This document shows, one piece after another, positions 7,073 to 13,754 of a stretch of 22,030 nt of DNA. Source of the DNA: an uncultured Collinsella sp. (lineage in GTDB: Bacteria > Actinomycetota > Coriobacteriia > Coriobacteriales > Coriobacteriaceae). Below the pieces are notes generated by a model. That model saw nothing but the letters and a program-made list of their open reading frames with translations, did no database searches and had not been told where the DNA came from. The stretch spans positions 1 to 22,030 of the forward strand of contig USGN01000003.1 of the NCBI GenBank assembly GCA_900554255.1, in the 5' to 3' direction. Position numbers and translations under genes: made by a program. How positions within the stretch are numbered: the stretch's first letter is position 1; each line of letters starts with the position of its first letter.

Positions 7073-7129
7073 GTCTCGATCTGTAACAGATAGGCCGGAA
7101 AATGAGCTCTAACTGTTACAGATCGAGAC
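7073..7129. repeat. Inverted repeat 3 of 3, TCTCGATCTGTAACA arms
   Basis: GTCTCGATCTGTAACAG (7073-7089) and its perfect 17-bp reverse complement (7113-7129) flank a 23-base interior. The arms match element 1 exactly over TCTCGATCTGTAACA, while the interiors are unrelated. The conserved part is therefore the arm and not the loop. Confidence 0.9.
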
Positions 7130-7160
7130 GTTTTGGGACCGCGGCTGAGCCATTGCGGCA

Positions 7161-7199
7161 AAACTACCACAAAGGTGCCTGTCCCCATTGTGGTGGTTT
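7161..7199. repeat. Hairpin with GGTGCCTGTCCCC loop overlapping the RluA-family stop
   Basis: AAACTACCACAA (7161-7172) pairs with TTGTGGTGGTTT (7188-7199), 12 bp with one wobble. The loop contains GGTGCCTGTCCCC, a phrase I remember from intergenic repeats in several bacterial groups (memory, not checked). Read on the minus strand, the hairpin begins in the stop codon of the pseudouridine synthase gene and is followed by a short T-rich stretch, so it may also terminate that transcript. Confidence 0.7.
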
Positions 7200-7857
7200 A
7201 GGGCTCCCAGGGGCAGGGGGCTTCGATGTGGATGTGCTCGCCGGTTACGGGATGCGTAAAGGACACGCTGTGGGCATGGAGCATCAGGCCGCAGGGACGC
7301 GGCGTGCCGTAGAGCTCGTCGCCCACCAGGGGATGACGCTCGCTCGCCAGATGCACGCGGATCTGGTGTTTGCGGCCGGTGAGCAGCTCGACATCGATAT
7401 ACGAGCGCGTGGGCAGGCCACGACGGCTCTTAAGACGCTTGAGCACCTTCACGCGCGTTTGAGACGGCTTGCCACTGGCGCCGACGCGCATCTTGCGGCT
7501 GTCGTGACGGTCGCGGGCGATGGGCTTGTCGATGAGCTTCTCGTTCCAGTCGATCTTGCCCTCGGCGAGCGCCAGGTAGTGCTTTTCGAAAGCGTGGTCG
7601 ATGACCATCTGGTCAAAGGCGGGCTGCGTCTGCTTGTCGAGCGAAAACAGCACTACGCCGGTGGTGTCGCGGTCCAGGCGGTTGAGCGGCTGCATGTCGG
7701 TCGCGGCAAAGCCGTCGCCCATCGCCAGCAGCAGGTCGCTGGCGTAGTCAGTAAGCGTGCGCTCGCCGGTGCCGTCGCCGTGGACGATCATGCCGGCGGG
7801 CTTGTCGATGGCCATGAGCCAGGCGTCGCAGTAGAGGACTTGAGGTTCTTCGTTCAC
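7198..7857 (-). CDS. RluA-family pseudouridine synthase
   Basis: A 219-residue enzyme that isomerises uridine to pseudouridine in rRNA or tRNA. The catalytic aspartate is D62 in LNRLDRDTTG (58-67). The RluA-type substrate-binding block is ELLTGRKHQIRVHLA near 157-171, followed by HPLVGDELYG. There is no S4 RNA-binding domain, so it resembles RluA or TruC more than RluC/D. Translation probably starts with GTG at 7857, with GAAAGG upstream on the minus strand. It begins 15 bases after the U32 gene stop, so the two form an operon of likely RNA-modification genes. Its target position cannot be deduced. Confidence 0.88.
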   Translation of the reverse strand: MNEEPQVLYCDAWLMAIDKPAGMIVHGDGTGERTLTDYASDLLLAMGDGFAATDMQPLNRLDRDTTGVVLFSLDKQTQPAFDQMVIDHAFEKHYLALAEGKIDWNEKLIDKPIARDRHDSRKMRVGASGKPSQTRVKVLKRLKSRRGLPTRSYIDVELLTGRKHQIRVHLASERHPLVGDELYGTPRPCGLMLHAHSVSFTHPVTGEHIHIEAPCPWEP

Positions 7858-7872
7858 GTGTAAGCCTTTCGG

Positions 7873-10365
7873 TTAGCTGATTCCCACAAACATGCAGCCC
7901 GAGGTCGCCCCGCGCAGACGGGCGGCGGGCTTACGGCCGGCCTGCGCTGCTTCGATGGCACGACGGACGCGGGCGACGGCACGGCCCACCTCATCCGTCT
8001 CGAGCAGCGTTCCGTCTACCATGAGACGACGCACGCCGGCATCGAGCAGCTGAGGGACCTGCGGCGTGAGGTCGATGGGGTAGGCATCGTACAGGCGAGA
8101 GCGGCCGTGGATATCGGTGCGGACAGGCATGACCTTCCCGTCGATATTCTTGAGCGAGAGCTTGCGGGCGCGCAGGCGGCAGTTGGCGCAATCGTGGATG
8201 CAGCCGTTGGCAACCTGCAGGATGCAGTGCTCACTCGTCATAACGCGCGGGCGGCCGAACACAGTGATGCCCAGGGCTGCGGGCGCGGCGGTGCCAAGCG
8301 AGACGATCTCGTCGAGCGTGATCTCGGGCGAGAGCCAAAACGCACCGGCTCCGCGCTCGGCAAGCGCCTCCATGCAGGGCGTGTTGTGTACCGGCAGGCA
8401 AGAGCGAATCTCGGCCGTGGCGCCGGTCTGCGCGGCTACGGCGAGCTCGGAGATATTGCCGACGGCGACGGTGGCTCCGGCATTGATCCAGGGGTCGACG
8501 CGCTCGTGGTCAACAGCGCGGCAGACCTCGTCGAGTACGGGCACGATACCCTGCTCAAATGCATCGGCAGGGGAGAGTCCGACAGCCTCGAGCACGTCGG
8601 TGGTTATGTAGAGGCGCGTGGCACCCTCCGCGCGGGCTGCCTCGGCGGCCTCGAGCGAGGTGACGGTGGCGCAGATCTGCGGCTCGTCGCGGTAGTGCTT
8701 GGGCATGGGGCGCGTACATTTGTCGAGCACCGGCAACTCGAGCGTTTTCGCACGCTCCTGGTAGGGTGCCAGAATGGCCTCCTCCAGCGCTTTGCAGGCG
8801 GCGGCGCGCACCTTGTGCACAGCGGAGAAGCCCATGCCGCAGCCCTCATCGAGCGCCACATCAAAGCTCGCTGCCTCAAAGGGCGAGGAGCCCATGCGGC
8901 CCACATGCTCAACCAGGTCTGCCGCCTCGACGGCGCGGGTCTTGGCGGCCTCGACGGTGAAGCCCGTGGCGGTGGCGGTGAGCGCGGGGTTGTCACAGCA
9001 GGTGAGTGTGACAGTAAACGGCTCGCCCAGGCGCGCCACGACGGACACGTCAACAGCTCGGCGGCGCAGCACATCGCGCTTGAGCGCGGCGCCGGCAGCG
9101 TCAATGGCGCGCTGACTGCGAATCACGCGCACACGGCAACCCTCGGGCATGCTACGGGGCACGCGGCACTCAATGATGTCACCGGCGGCGGCATCATCGG
9201 CGGCAATGGTGGTCAGGAATTGGTCGAACTCATCGTCGTGGCGAAGCTCCAGCAGGTCGCCTTTGCCCACGGGCTCAAACAGCTCAATGCGGGCGATGGC
9301 GGCGCGGCGACGGCGGTCGTCGGACTTGAGGCCGCGCACATCGCGGTTGGCCGGGCGGCTGCCCAGCACCGTGCCCACGATCTGGCCGCGGTTGTTGGAG
9401 CGCTCGTAGCTCATCATCTCGTCGCCCGAGGTGCCGTCCTGATAGGCGTGCGTAAAGTCGCGGTTGAAGCAGCGCTTGAGCTGGCGCTGGCGGGCGGCTT
9501 CCTCGTCCTTGGCAACGGTGGCTCCGGATAGCATGTCGTCAATTTCGCGACGATACACATCAACGATGGAGTACACGTAATCGGGCGCCTTCATGCGGCC
9601 CTCGAGCTTGAGCGATGCGGCGCCGGCGTCATACAGACGGCGAACAAGCTGTGAGGTGTTGGTGTCACGCGGGCACAGCGCGCGCTCGCGACCGGCAGGG
9701 GAGAGCGCGCGACCGTTCTCGTCGATCAACTCGTAGGGCAGGCGGCAGGGCTGGGCGCACATGCCGCGGTTGGCCGATCGTCCCGCCATGGCAAAGCTCG
9801 ACAGCAGGCACAGGCCCGAGTAGCAAAAGCAGATGGCGCCATGGCTGAAGACCTCAAGGTCCACATCGGGCGCGGCGTCGTGAATGGCGGCGATCTCGTC
9901 AATGGAGAGCTCGCGCGAGAGAGTCACGCGGTCGGCGCCCTGCTCACGGCACCAAAGGGTTCCGCGGTCGTCGTGGATGTTCGCCTGGGTCGAGATATGT
10001 GTCTCGATGCCGGGCATGGTGCGCTTGGACTCAAAGAACAGACCCCAGTCCTGGATAATGAAGGCATCGGCGCCCAGCGTGGAGCAGCGATGAATGAGCT
10101 GCAGTGCATCGCCCATCTCGGACTGCTTGATGACGATGTTGACCGTGACGTAGACGCGCGACCCGGCTAGATGCGCGGCGCGGCAGGCTTGCTCAAAGGC
10201 CTCGTCGGTAAAGTTGGTGGCCTTGCGGCGGGCGTTGAAGCTGCCCATGCCGCAGTAGATGGCGTCTGCCCCGGCAGCGAGTGCGGCGGCAAAGGGCTCC
10301 GGGCCTCCGGCGGGGGCCAAGAGCTCGGGCCTGCGGTTGGTGGTTCGACTGGCGGTTGCGGTCAT
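7873..10365 (-). CDS. Peptidase U32 family protein, tandem, RlhA/TrhP-like RNA hydroxylation factor
   Basis: An 830-residue U32-family protein. Members such as E. coli RlhA (23S rRNA C2501) and TrhP (tRNA U34) take part in prephenate-dependent RNA hydroxylation; others are called collagenase-like proteases. The first domain opens with PELLAPAGGPEPFAAALAAGADAIYCG and holds the conserved cysteine set C169, C176, C193 and C197 (HGAIC, SGLC, GMCAQPCR), probably for an Fe-S cluster. A middle region resembles the DUF3656 part of RlhA. A second U32-like half, from about residue 590, carries its own cysteines in HCILQVANGCIHDCANC. The length and two-part design match RlhA-like proteins in Clostridia and Coriobacteriia. 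The start at 10365 has AAAGGCAGGA upstream. It shares an operon with a pseudouridine synthase, which supports an RNA-modification role. The exact target is unknown. Confidence 0.88.
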   Translation of the reverse strand: MTATASRTTNRRPELLAPAGGPEPFAAALAAGADAIYCGMGSFNARRKATNFTDEAFEQACRAAHLAGSRVYVTVNIVIKQSEMGDALQLIHRCSTLGADAFIIQDWGLFFESKRTMPGIETHISTQANIHDDRGTLWCREQGADRVTLSRELSIDEIAAIHDAAPDVDLEVFSHGAICFCYSGLCLLSSFAMAGRSANRGMCAQPCRLPYELIDENGRALSPAGRERALCPRDTNTSQLVRRLYDAGAASLKLEGRMKAPDYVYSIVDVYRREIDDMLSGATVAKDEEAARQRQLKRCFNRDFTHAYQDGTSGDEMMSYERSNNRGQIVGTVLGSRPANRDVRGLKSDDRRRRAAIARIELFEPVGKGDLLELRHDDEFDQFLTTIAADDAAAGDIIECRVPRSMPEGCRVRVIRSQRAIDAAGAALKRDVLRRRAVDVSVVARLGEPFTVTLTCCDNPALTATATGFTVEAAKTRAVEAADLVEHVGRMGSSPFEAASFDVALDEGCGMGFSAVHKVRAAACKALEEAILAPYQERAKTLELPVLDKCTRPMPKHYRDEPQICATVTSLEAAEAARAEGATRLYITTDVLEAVGLSPADAFEQGIVPVLDEVCRAVDHERVDPWINAGATVAVGNISELAVAAQTGATAEIRSCLPVHNTPCMEALAERGAGAFWLSPEITLDEIVSLGTAAPAALGITVFGRPRVMTSEHCILQVANGCIHDCANCRLRARKLSLKNIDGKVMPVRTDIHGRSRLYDAYPIDLTPQVPQLLDAGVRRLMVDGTLLETDEVGRAVARVRRAIEAAQAGRKPAARLRGATSGCMFVGIS

Positions 10366-10547
10366 ATCCTGCCTTTCAAAATGCTCAGATATTCAAAAGT
10401 ATAGTGGTGCCGTTGCGGCAGGCGATGCCCTTGCTCCAAGCGGGATAAAGTCTTCAGCAGCTTGGGCTGGCTGACCCCGTGGAGAACCGTTCAGCGGTTC
10501 GGGGAAACCGTTGGGCGATAAAATATTCTCGCAACGTGATAATAATC

Positions 10548-10576
10548 TTGCATCGCGCGGAAACCTTGGGTACTAT
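10548..10576 (+). promoter_or_regulatory. Promoter of ridA
   Basis: TTGCAT (10548-10553) and TACTAT (10571-10576) are separated by exactly 17 bases. The predicted start, near 10583, falls just before the leader hairpin, leaving an untranslated leader of about 83 bases. Confidence 0.7.
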
Positions 10577-10585
10577 CCCAAATCA

Positions 10586-10633
10586 AGCGCGGTGTTCAGA
10601 CCGAACTGTGCCTCCCGGTGCGAACGCCGCGCT
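10586..10633 (+). promoter_or_regulatory. Structured 5' leader hairpin of ridA
   Basis: AGCGCGGTGTTC (10586-10597) pairs with GAACGCCGCGCT (10622-10633) over 12 bp with one wobble. Inside it ACCG (10600-10603) can pair with CGGT (10616-10619). The hairpin sits at the very 5' end of the predicted transcript and ends 20 bases before the ribosome binding site. It matches no riboswitch class that I can recognise. Confidence 0.5.
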
Positions 10634-10665
10634 CACGCTTTCTAGTTAACCGTAAGGAGATAAAC

Positions 10666-11043
10666 ATGAGCAAGACCGTCGTGTCTTCCGATAACGCACC
10701 CGCAGCCATCGGACCGTATTCCCCCGGTATCCAGACCGGCAACATGGTGTTCCTGTCCGGCCAGCTGGGCATCGACCCCACAACTGGCAAGATGCCCAAG
10801 GGCGTCGAGGCCCAGGCCAAGCAGTCCCTTGCTAACGTCGAGGCCCTGCTGACTGCCGCCGGCGCTACGTTTGCCGATGTCGTCAAGACCACGGTCTACC
10901 TGGCCGACATCGCCGACTTCGCTGCCGTGAACGAGATCTACGCTTCCAAGTTCGAGGCTCCGTTCCCCGCGCGCAGCGCTTTCCAGGTTGCCGCCCTTCC
11001 GGCTGGCGGTCTGGTCGAGATCGAGGTCGTCGCCGCTCTCTAA
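10666..11043 (+). CDS. ridA: RidA family enamine/imine deaminase
   Basis: A 125-residue RidA (YjgF/YER057c/UK114) protein. The family hydrolyses reactive enamine/imine intermediates such as 2-aminoacrylate released by PLP enzymes. The signature PARSAFQVAALPAGGLVEIEVVA near the C terminus includes the substrate-binding arginine in ARSAFQV and the conserved glutamate in VEIEVVA. The N terminus AIGPYSPGIQTGNMVFLSGQ is also typical. AAGGAG at 10653-10658 precedes the ATG at 10666. The gene is monocistronic, with its own promoter, leader hairpin and a strong terminator. It is convergent with the purine-locus regulator. Confidence 0.95.
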   Translation: MSKTVVSSDNAPAAIGPYSPGIQTGNMVFLSGQLGIDPTTGKMPKGVEAQAKQSLANVEALLTAAGATFADVVKTTVYLADIADFAAVNEIYASKFEAPFPARSAFQVAALPAGGLVEIEVVAAL

Positions 11044-11073
11044 GGCGTTGGCAACAACTAAACATGACATGCA

Positions 11074-11111
11074 AAAAGACCCTGCAGCGCGTGCGAGCTG
11101 CAGGGTCTTTT
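11074..11111 (+). terminator. Strong intrinsic terminator after ridA, probably bidirectional
   Basis: AAAAGACCCTGCAGC (11074-11088) pairs perfectly over 15 bp with GCTGCAGGGTCTTTT (11097-11111), with an 8-base loop. Because the arms begin with A4 and end with T4, it works on both strands, serving ridA and the convergent regulator gene. Confidence 0.93.
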
Positions 11112-11155
11112 GTTAAGTGACGGATCGCTTGTGGAGCTGCGCTCCATTTTGCTCG

Positions 11156-11863
11156 TTAGCCCTCCTTGCGAACTTTTTGCAGGTAGCGGTAGACGCTGGG
11201 CTCCGAGATGCCCAGCGCGGTGGCGGCGCAGGCCACGGCGCCCTTGAGCATGAACACCCCGTTGCCGTTGAGGTGGCGAATGACGTCCACGCGGTCGCCC
11301 TGACCAAGCGACGCTACATCCAGCCCGCGCGCGCTCAGCAACTCGGCAATGCTGCGGTCGATGAGCTCCTGTGTGGACTCCGAAAGGCTTTCGACCTCGA
11401 TAGGGGCGGGCTCCGTGCGCGTCGGCGCCGCGTCGAAGCACGCCATGAGCTGCTGCGCCATGGCGTTGATGGAGCGTACGGTCGAGAGGTCGGTGTTGAC
11501 GCAGAGCATACCGACGATCTCGTCATTCTCGCGGATAAAGTACGTCGCCGACTCCAACGTCTTGCCACCGGCACCGCGGCCCTCGTAGCCCGTAATAAAC
11601 GGCAGGTCGCGATACTTGTCGTCGTGCATGATCTTGAGTGCCAGATCGGTGGCGGGACCGCCGACCTTGCGGCCGCTCACGATGCCGTTGCGAATATCGA
11701 CGATGGCGTGGTCGGGATCTGAGAAATCGTGCAGCACGATTTCGCTGTTCTTACCGAGTATCTGCTCCAGGAAATCGACCATCGGCAAAAAGCGACGTAC
11801 GGTCTCGTTCACGGGCAACTCCTTGGGGTGAAATCGGAAATGTTCATAACAATTTTTTCTCAT
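11156..11863 (-). CDS. YheO/DauR-like transcriptional regulator (PAS-like domain plus HTH)
   Basis: A 235-residue regulator. Residues about 20-130 match the YheO-like PAS family: VDFLEQILGKNSEIVLHD, then IVDIRNGIVSGRKVGGPATDLAL, and ESATYFIRENDEIVGMLCVN. The C-terminal 70 residues form the DauR-type helix-turn-helix, ending in the recognition-helix-like ALGISEPSVYRYLQKVRKEG. Relatives include DauR, which controls D-arginine use, and other amino-acid or nucleobase catabolism regulators. The gene is divergent from the purine permease operon, with 301 bases between starts, so it is the prime candidate for its ligand-responsive regulator. I chose ATG 11863 (MRKNCYEH) for family length; the ribosome binding site GAGGAA is rather far away, and an in-frame upstream start at 11953 is possible. 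Confidence 0.85.
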   Translation of the reverse strand: MRKNCYEHFRFHPKELPVNETVRRFLPMVDFLEQILGKNSEIVLHDFSDPDHAIVDIRNGIVSGRKVGGPATDLALKIMHDDKYRDLPFITGYEGRGAGGKTLESATYFIRENDEIVGMLCVNTDLSTVRSINAMAQQLMACFDAAPTRTEPAPIEVESLSESTQELIDRSIAELLSARGLDVASLGQGDRVDVIRHLNGNGVFMLKGAVACAATALGISEPSVYRYLQKVRKEG

Positions 11864-12006
11864 GGTAACACGCCATTCCTCATCTCGTATATTCGCAGGT
11901 ACATTGCGTAATACAGACGAACGGTAGGAATTTGGCGGTAAACGGTTGACCAAAAGAAAAGTTAGATGCTATTTTGACCGGACACTTTCCTGACCTGCGG
12001 AAATTC

Positions 12007-12036
12007 GTTATCTCAGCTTAAGAATAGTCTGATAAC
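12007..12036. promoter_or_regulatory. Inverted repeat, candidate operator upstream of the purine operon promoter
   Basis: GTTATC (12007-12012) and GATAAC (12031-12036) are perfect inverted half-sites separated by 18 bases and end 12 bases before the -35. The position suits an activator or repressor such as the divergent YheO/DauR-like protein. Six-base half-sites can arise by chance. Confidence 0.25.
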
Positions 12037-12048
12037 AAAAAATTATTA

Positions 12049-12077
12049 TTGAGAATGAGAATCATCTTTAATACGAT
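12049..12077 (+). promoter_or_regulatory. Promoter of the purine permease-ssnA-ygfK-xdh operon
   Basis: TTGAGA (12049-12054) and TACGAT (12072-12077) are separated by exactly 17 bases, 87 bases before the permease start codon. A Fur-box-like sequence overlaps the -35 element. Confidence 0.6.
12050..12064. promoter_or_regulatory. Fur-family-box-like sequence
   Basis: TGAGAATGAGAATCA (12050-12064) matches the 7-1-7 Fur/PerR-type consensus TGATAATNATTATCA at 11 of 14 defined positions. It overlaps the -35 of the purine operon promoter. The downstream enzymes are rich in Fe-S clusters, so metal- or peroxide-dependent control would make sense, but this is a single match in an AT-rich region. Confidence 0.3.
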
Positions 12078-12164
12078 ATCCAACGAAGGCACAACCTCAA
12101 CCCCGCACTGCGTCACAATAGAGCGTTAGATGCGAAAACAACTATTTCGAGGATTGGTGGTCAA

Positions 12165-13559
12165 ATGACCCAGGAGACGGTTACGAACGGCACTGAAGCC
12201 CTGTTCACTCGCGAAGGCATGCCTCCCGTTAAGGAAATGATCCCGTGTGCCCTTCAGCACGTACTGGCATCGTTTGCCGGCATCATTACCCCGGCGGTCA
12301 TCATGGCCGGCGTCTACGGCTTTAATAGCCAGCAGAGCACCGACATCATTCAGGTTGCGCTCATTCTTTCGGCAATCGACACGGCCCTTCAGGCCTTCGC
12401 TCCCTTCCGTCGCATCGGCGGCGGCCTGCCCATCGTCATGGGCGTTTCCTTCGCGTTCCTGCCGGCCCTGCAGGCCATGGGTGCCTCGGGCTTTAGCTTT
12501 GGTGCGCTGCTGGGCGGCGAGATCGTCGGTGGCGCCGTCGCGGTCCTCTTTGGTCTGGCCTACAGCAAGATCAAGTGGCTGTTCCCGCCCGTCGTGACCG
12601 GTACGGTCATCTTCTCCATTGGCGTCTCTCTCTATCCCACGGCTGTCAAGTATATGGCCGGCGGTATGGGTACGCCGCTGTGGGGCACCCCGCAGGCCTG
12701 GTGCGTCGCTCTTATCACCTTCGCCGTGGTCTTTGCGCTCGCCAACTTTGGCAAGGGCACGCTCAAGCTGGGCTCCGTATTCTTTGGCATGATCGTTGGC
12801 ATGATTGTCTCCATCCCCTTTGGCATGATCGACTTCTCCAGCGTCGCCACCGCCCAGGTCTTCGCCCTTCCCAAGCTCATGCCCTATGCGCTCGAGTTTG
12901 ATCCCGAGGTCTGCATTACCCTCGCCGTCGTGTTCCCCATGGTTGCCATCCAGGTTATCGGCGACGTCTCTGCCGCCTGCCTGGGCTCCATCGACCGTAT
13001 GCCCACCGAGCGCGAGCTCTCCGGCGCTATCGTGTCCCAGGGCCTCACCTCTATGGTCGGCGGCCTGCTGGGCGGTCTTCCCACCAGCGCCCTTGGCCAG
13101 AACGTGGGCATCATCTGCTCCAACAAGGTCGTCAACAAGTGGGTCTTTGTGATCATCGCGGCCGTCTTTGCCATCGCCGGCCTGTTCCCGCAGCTCTCTG
13201 CCGTCCTTTCCGCTATCCCGCAGCCCGTCATCGGCGGCGCGACCGTCGGCGTCTTTGGCACCATCACCATGAACGGCGTGCGCATGTTCACCCGCGAGGG
13301 CCTTACGCAGCGCACTACCACCATCGTCGGTACCTCCGTCGTCTTTGGCCTGGGTATCTGGATGGCCAGCGGTTGCCTTGCCGGCGAGGGTATGCCCGCT
13401 TGGGTGTCCACCGTCATCGGCTCCAATGCCGTAACCCCCACCGCCATCATGGCCATTGTCCTTAACCTGATCCTTCCGCAGACGCCGGTCGTGGCTCAGC
13501 ACATCGATGCTGCCAAGGACGCTGCCGTGGATCTGGTCTTGCCCGAGAGCAAGAAGTAA
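12165..13559 (+). CDS. NCS2 family purine (xanthine/urate-type) permease
   Basis: A 464-residue polytopic membrane transporter of the nucleobase-cation symporter-2 family, importing a purine substrate with protons or sodium. Family marks are QHVLASFAG in TM1 (H32), the TM8 region with IGDVSA (265-270) and the signature QNVGIICSNK (312-321). Two usually conserved binding-site positions differ: the TM8 glutamate is Q263, and the threonine of the QNxGxxxxT signature is N320. Xanthine or urate is inferred from the downstream SsnA, YgfK and xanthine dehydrogenase genes, not from the sequence. A GGTGG lies just before the ATG at 12165. It is the first gene of the operon and divergent from the regulator. 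A 195-base hairpin-containing gap separates it from ssnA. Confidence 0.9.
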   Translation: MTQETVTNGTEALFTREGMPPVKEMIPCALQHVLASFAGIITPAVIMAGVYGFNSQQSTDIIQVALILSAIDTALQAFAPFRRIGGGLPIVMGVSFAFLPALQAMGASGFSFGALLGGEIVGGAVAVLFGLAYSKIKWLFPPVVTGTVIFSIGVSLYPTAVKYMAGGMGTPLWGTPQAWCVALITFAVVFALANFGKGTLKLGSVFFGMIVGMIVSIPFGMIDFSSVATAQVFALPKLMPYALEFDPEVCITLAVVFPMVAIQVIGDVSAACLGSIDRMPTERELSGAIVSQGLTSMVGGLLGGLPTSALGQNVGIICSNKVVNKWVFVIIAAVFAIAGLFPQLSAVLSAIPQPVIGGATVGVFGTITMNGVRMFTREGLTQRTTTIVGTSVVFGLGIWMASGCLAGEGMPAWVSTVIGSNAVTPTAIMAIVLNLILPQTPVVAQHIDAAKDAAVDLVLPESKK

Positions 13560-13576
13560 CCAATTCGGTGCTATTC

Positions 13577-13649
13577 GTCGGCGGACGCATCGCCTCGTCC
13601 GCCGACGCCATGCGGTGCCAAGCCGCACTTCAAAGGGTTCGTCCCTTTG
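13577..13649 (+). promoter_or_regulatory. Two intercistronic hairpins between permease and ssnA
   Basis: GTCGGCGGACG (13577-13587) pairs perfectly with CGTCCGCCGAC (13596-13606). A second hairpin pairs CAAAGGG (13631-13637) with CCCTTTG (13643-13649). Neither is followed by a U-run. They may partially terminate, or protect the upstream permease message after processing, rather than end the operon. Confidence 0.5.
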
Positions 13650-13754
13650 GTGAAGCGTTGACGGGAGAGGGCCCGTTTCCGGTGTAGGCCGGCGCTTCGC
13701 ACTCCGCCATGTCAGAGGTGTCAAACCCCGCCCCTGATGTTGAAGGGAGCATTT

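Larger units (their letters stand above)
6824..7197. other. Non-coding stretch filled with inverted repeats
   Basis: No protein-coding gene is supported in this 374-base stretch. After the tRNA terminator it holds three inverted repeats sharing the arm TCTCGATCTGTAACA or a shortened form, and then a fourth, unrelated hairpin that overlaps the stop codon of the RluA-family gene. These are listed separately. Confidence 0.8.
10366..10665. other. Divergent intergenic region between the U32 gene and ridA
   Basis: No gene is supported here. On the minus strand TATACT (complement of 10398-10403) is a possible -10 for the U32 gene, without a convincing -35. A short hairpin, GAACCG/CGGTTC (10484-10500), overlaps an alternative one, CGGTT/AACCG (10495-10510). 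The right part holds the ridA promoter and structured leader, listed separately. Confidence 0.6.
11864..12164. other. Divergent control region of the purine catabolism locus
   Basis: This AT-rich 301-base region contains no gene. It holds a near-consensus promoter for the permease operon (12049-12077), a Fur-box-like sequence over its -35, an inverted repeat just upstream, and a second possible plus-strand promoter, TTGACC (11946-11951) with TATTTT (11970-11975) at 18-base spacing. I could not pick a clear promoter for the regulator on the minus strand. Confidence 0.6.

Noticed and set aside
6912..7129. Possible CRISPR array
   Set aside because: The repeats are inverted pairs rather than directly repeated units with uniform spacers, and no cas genes are nearby.
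10405..10530. Possible small RNA (4.5S/SRP-like) in the region with GGGCTGGCTGACC
   Set aside because: The diagnostic GGAAGGAAGCAGCC-type tetraloop region is absent on both strands, and only short alternative hairpins are visible.
13658..13686. Internal promoter before ssnA based on TTGACG at 13658
   Set aside because: No acceptable -10 hexamer lies 16-19 bases downstream.
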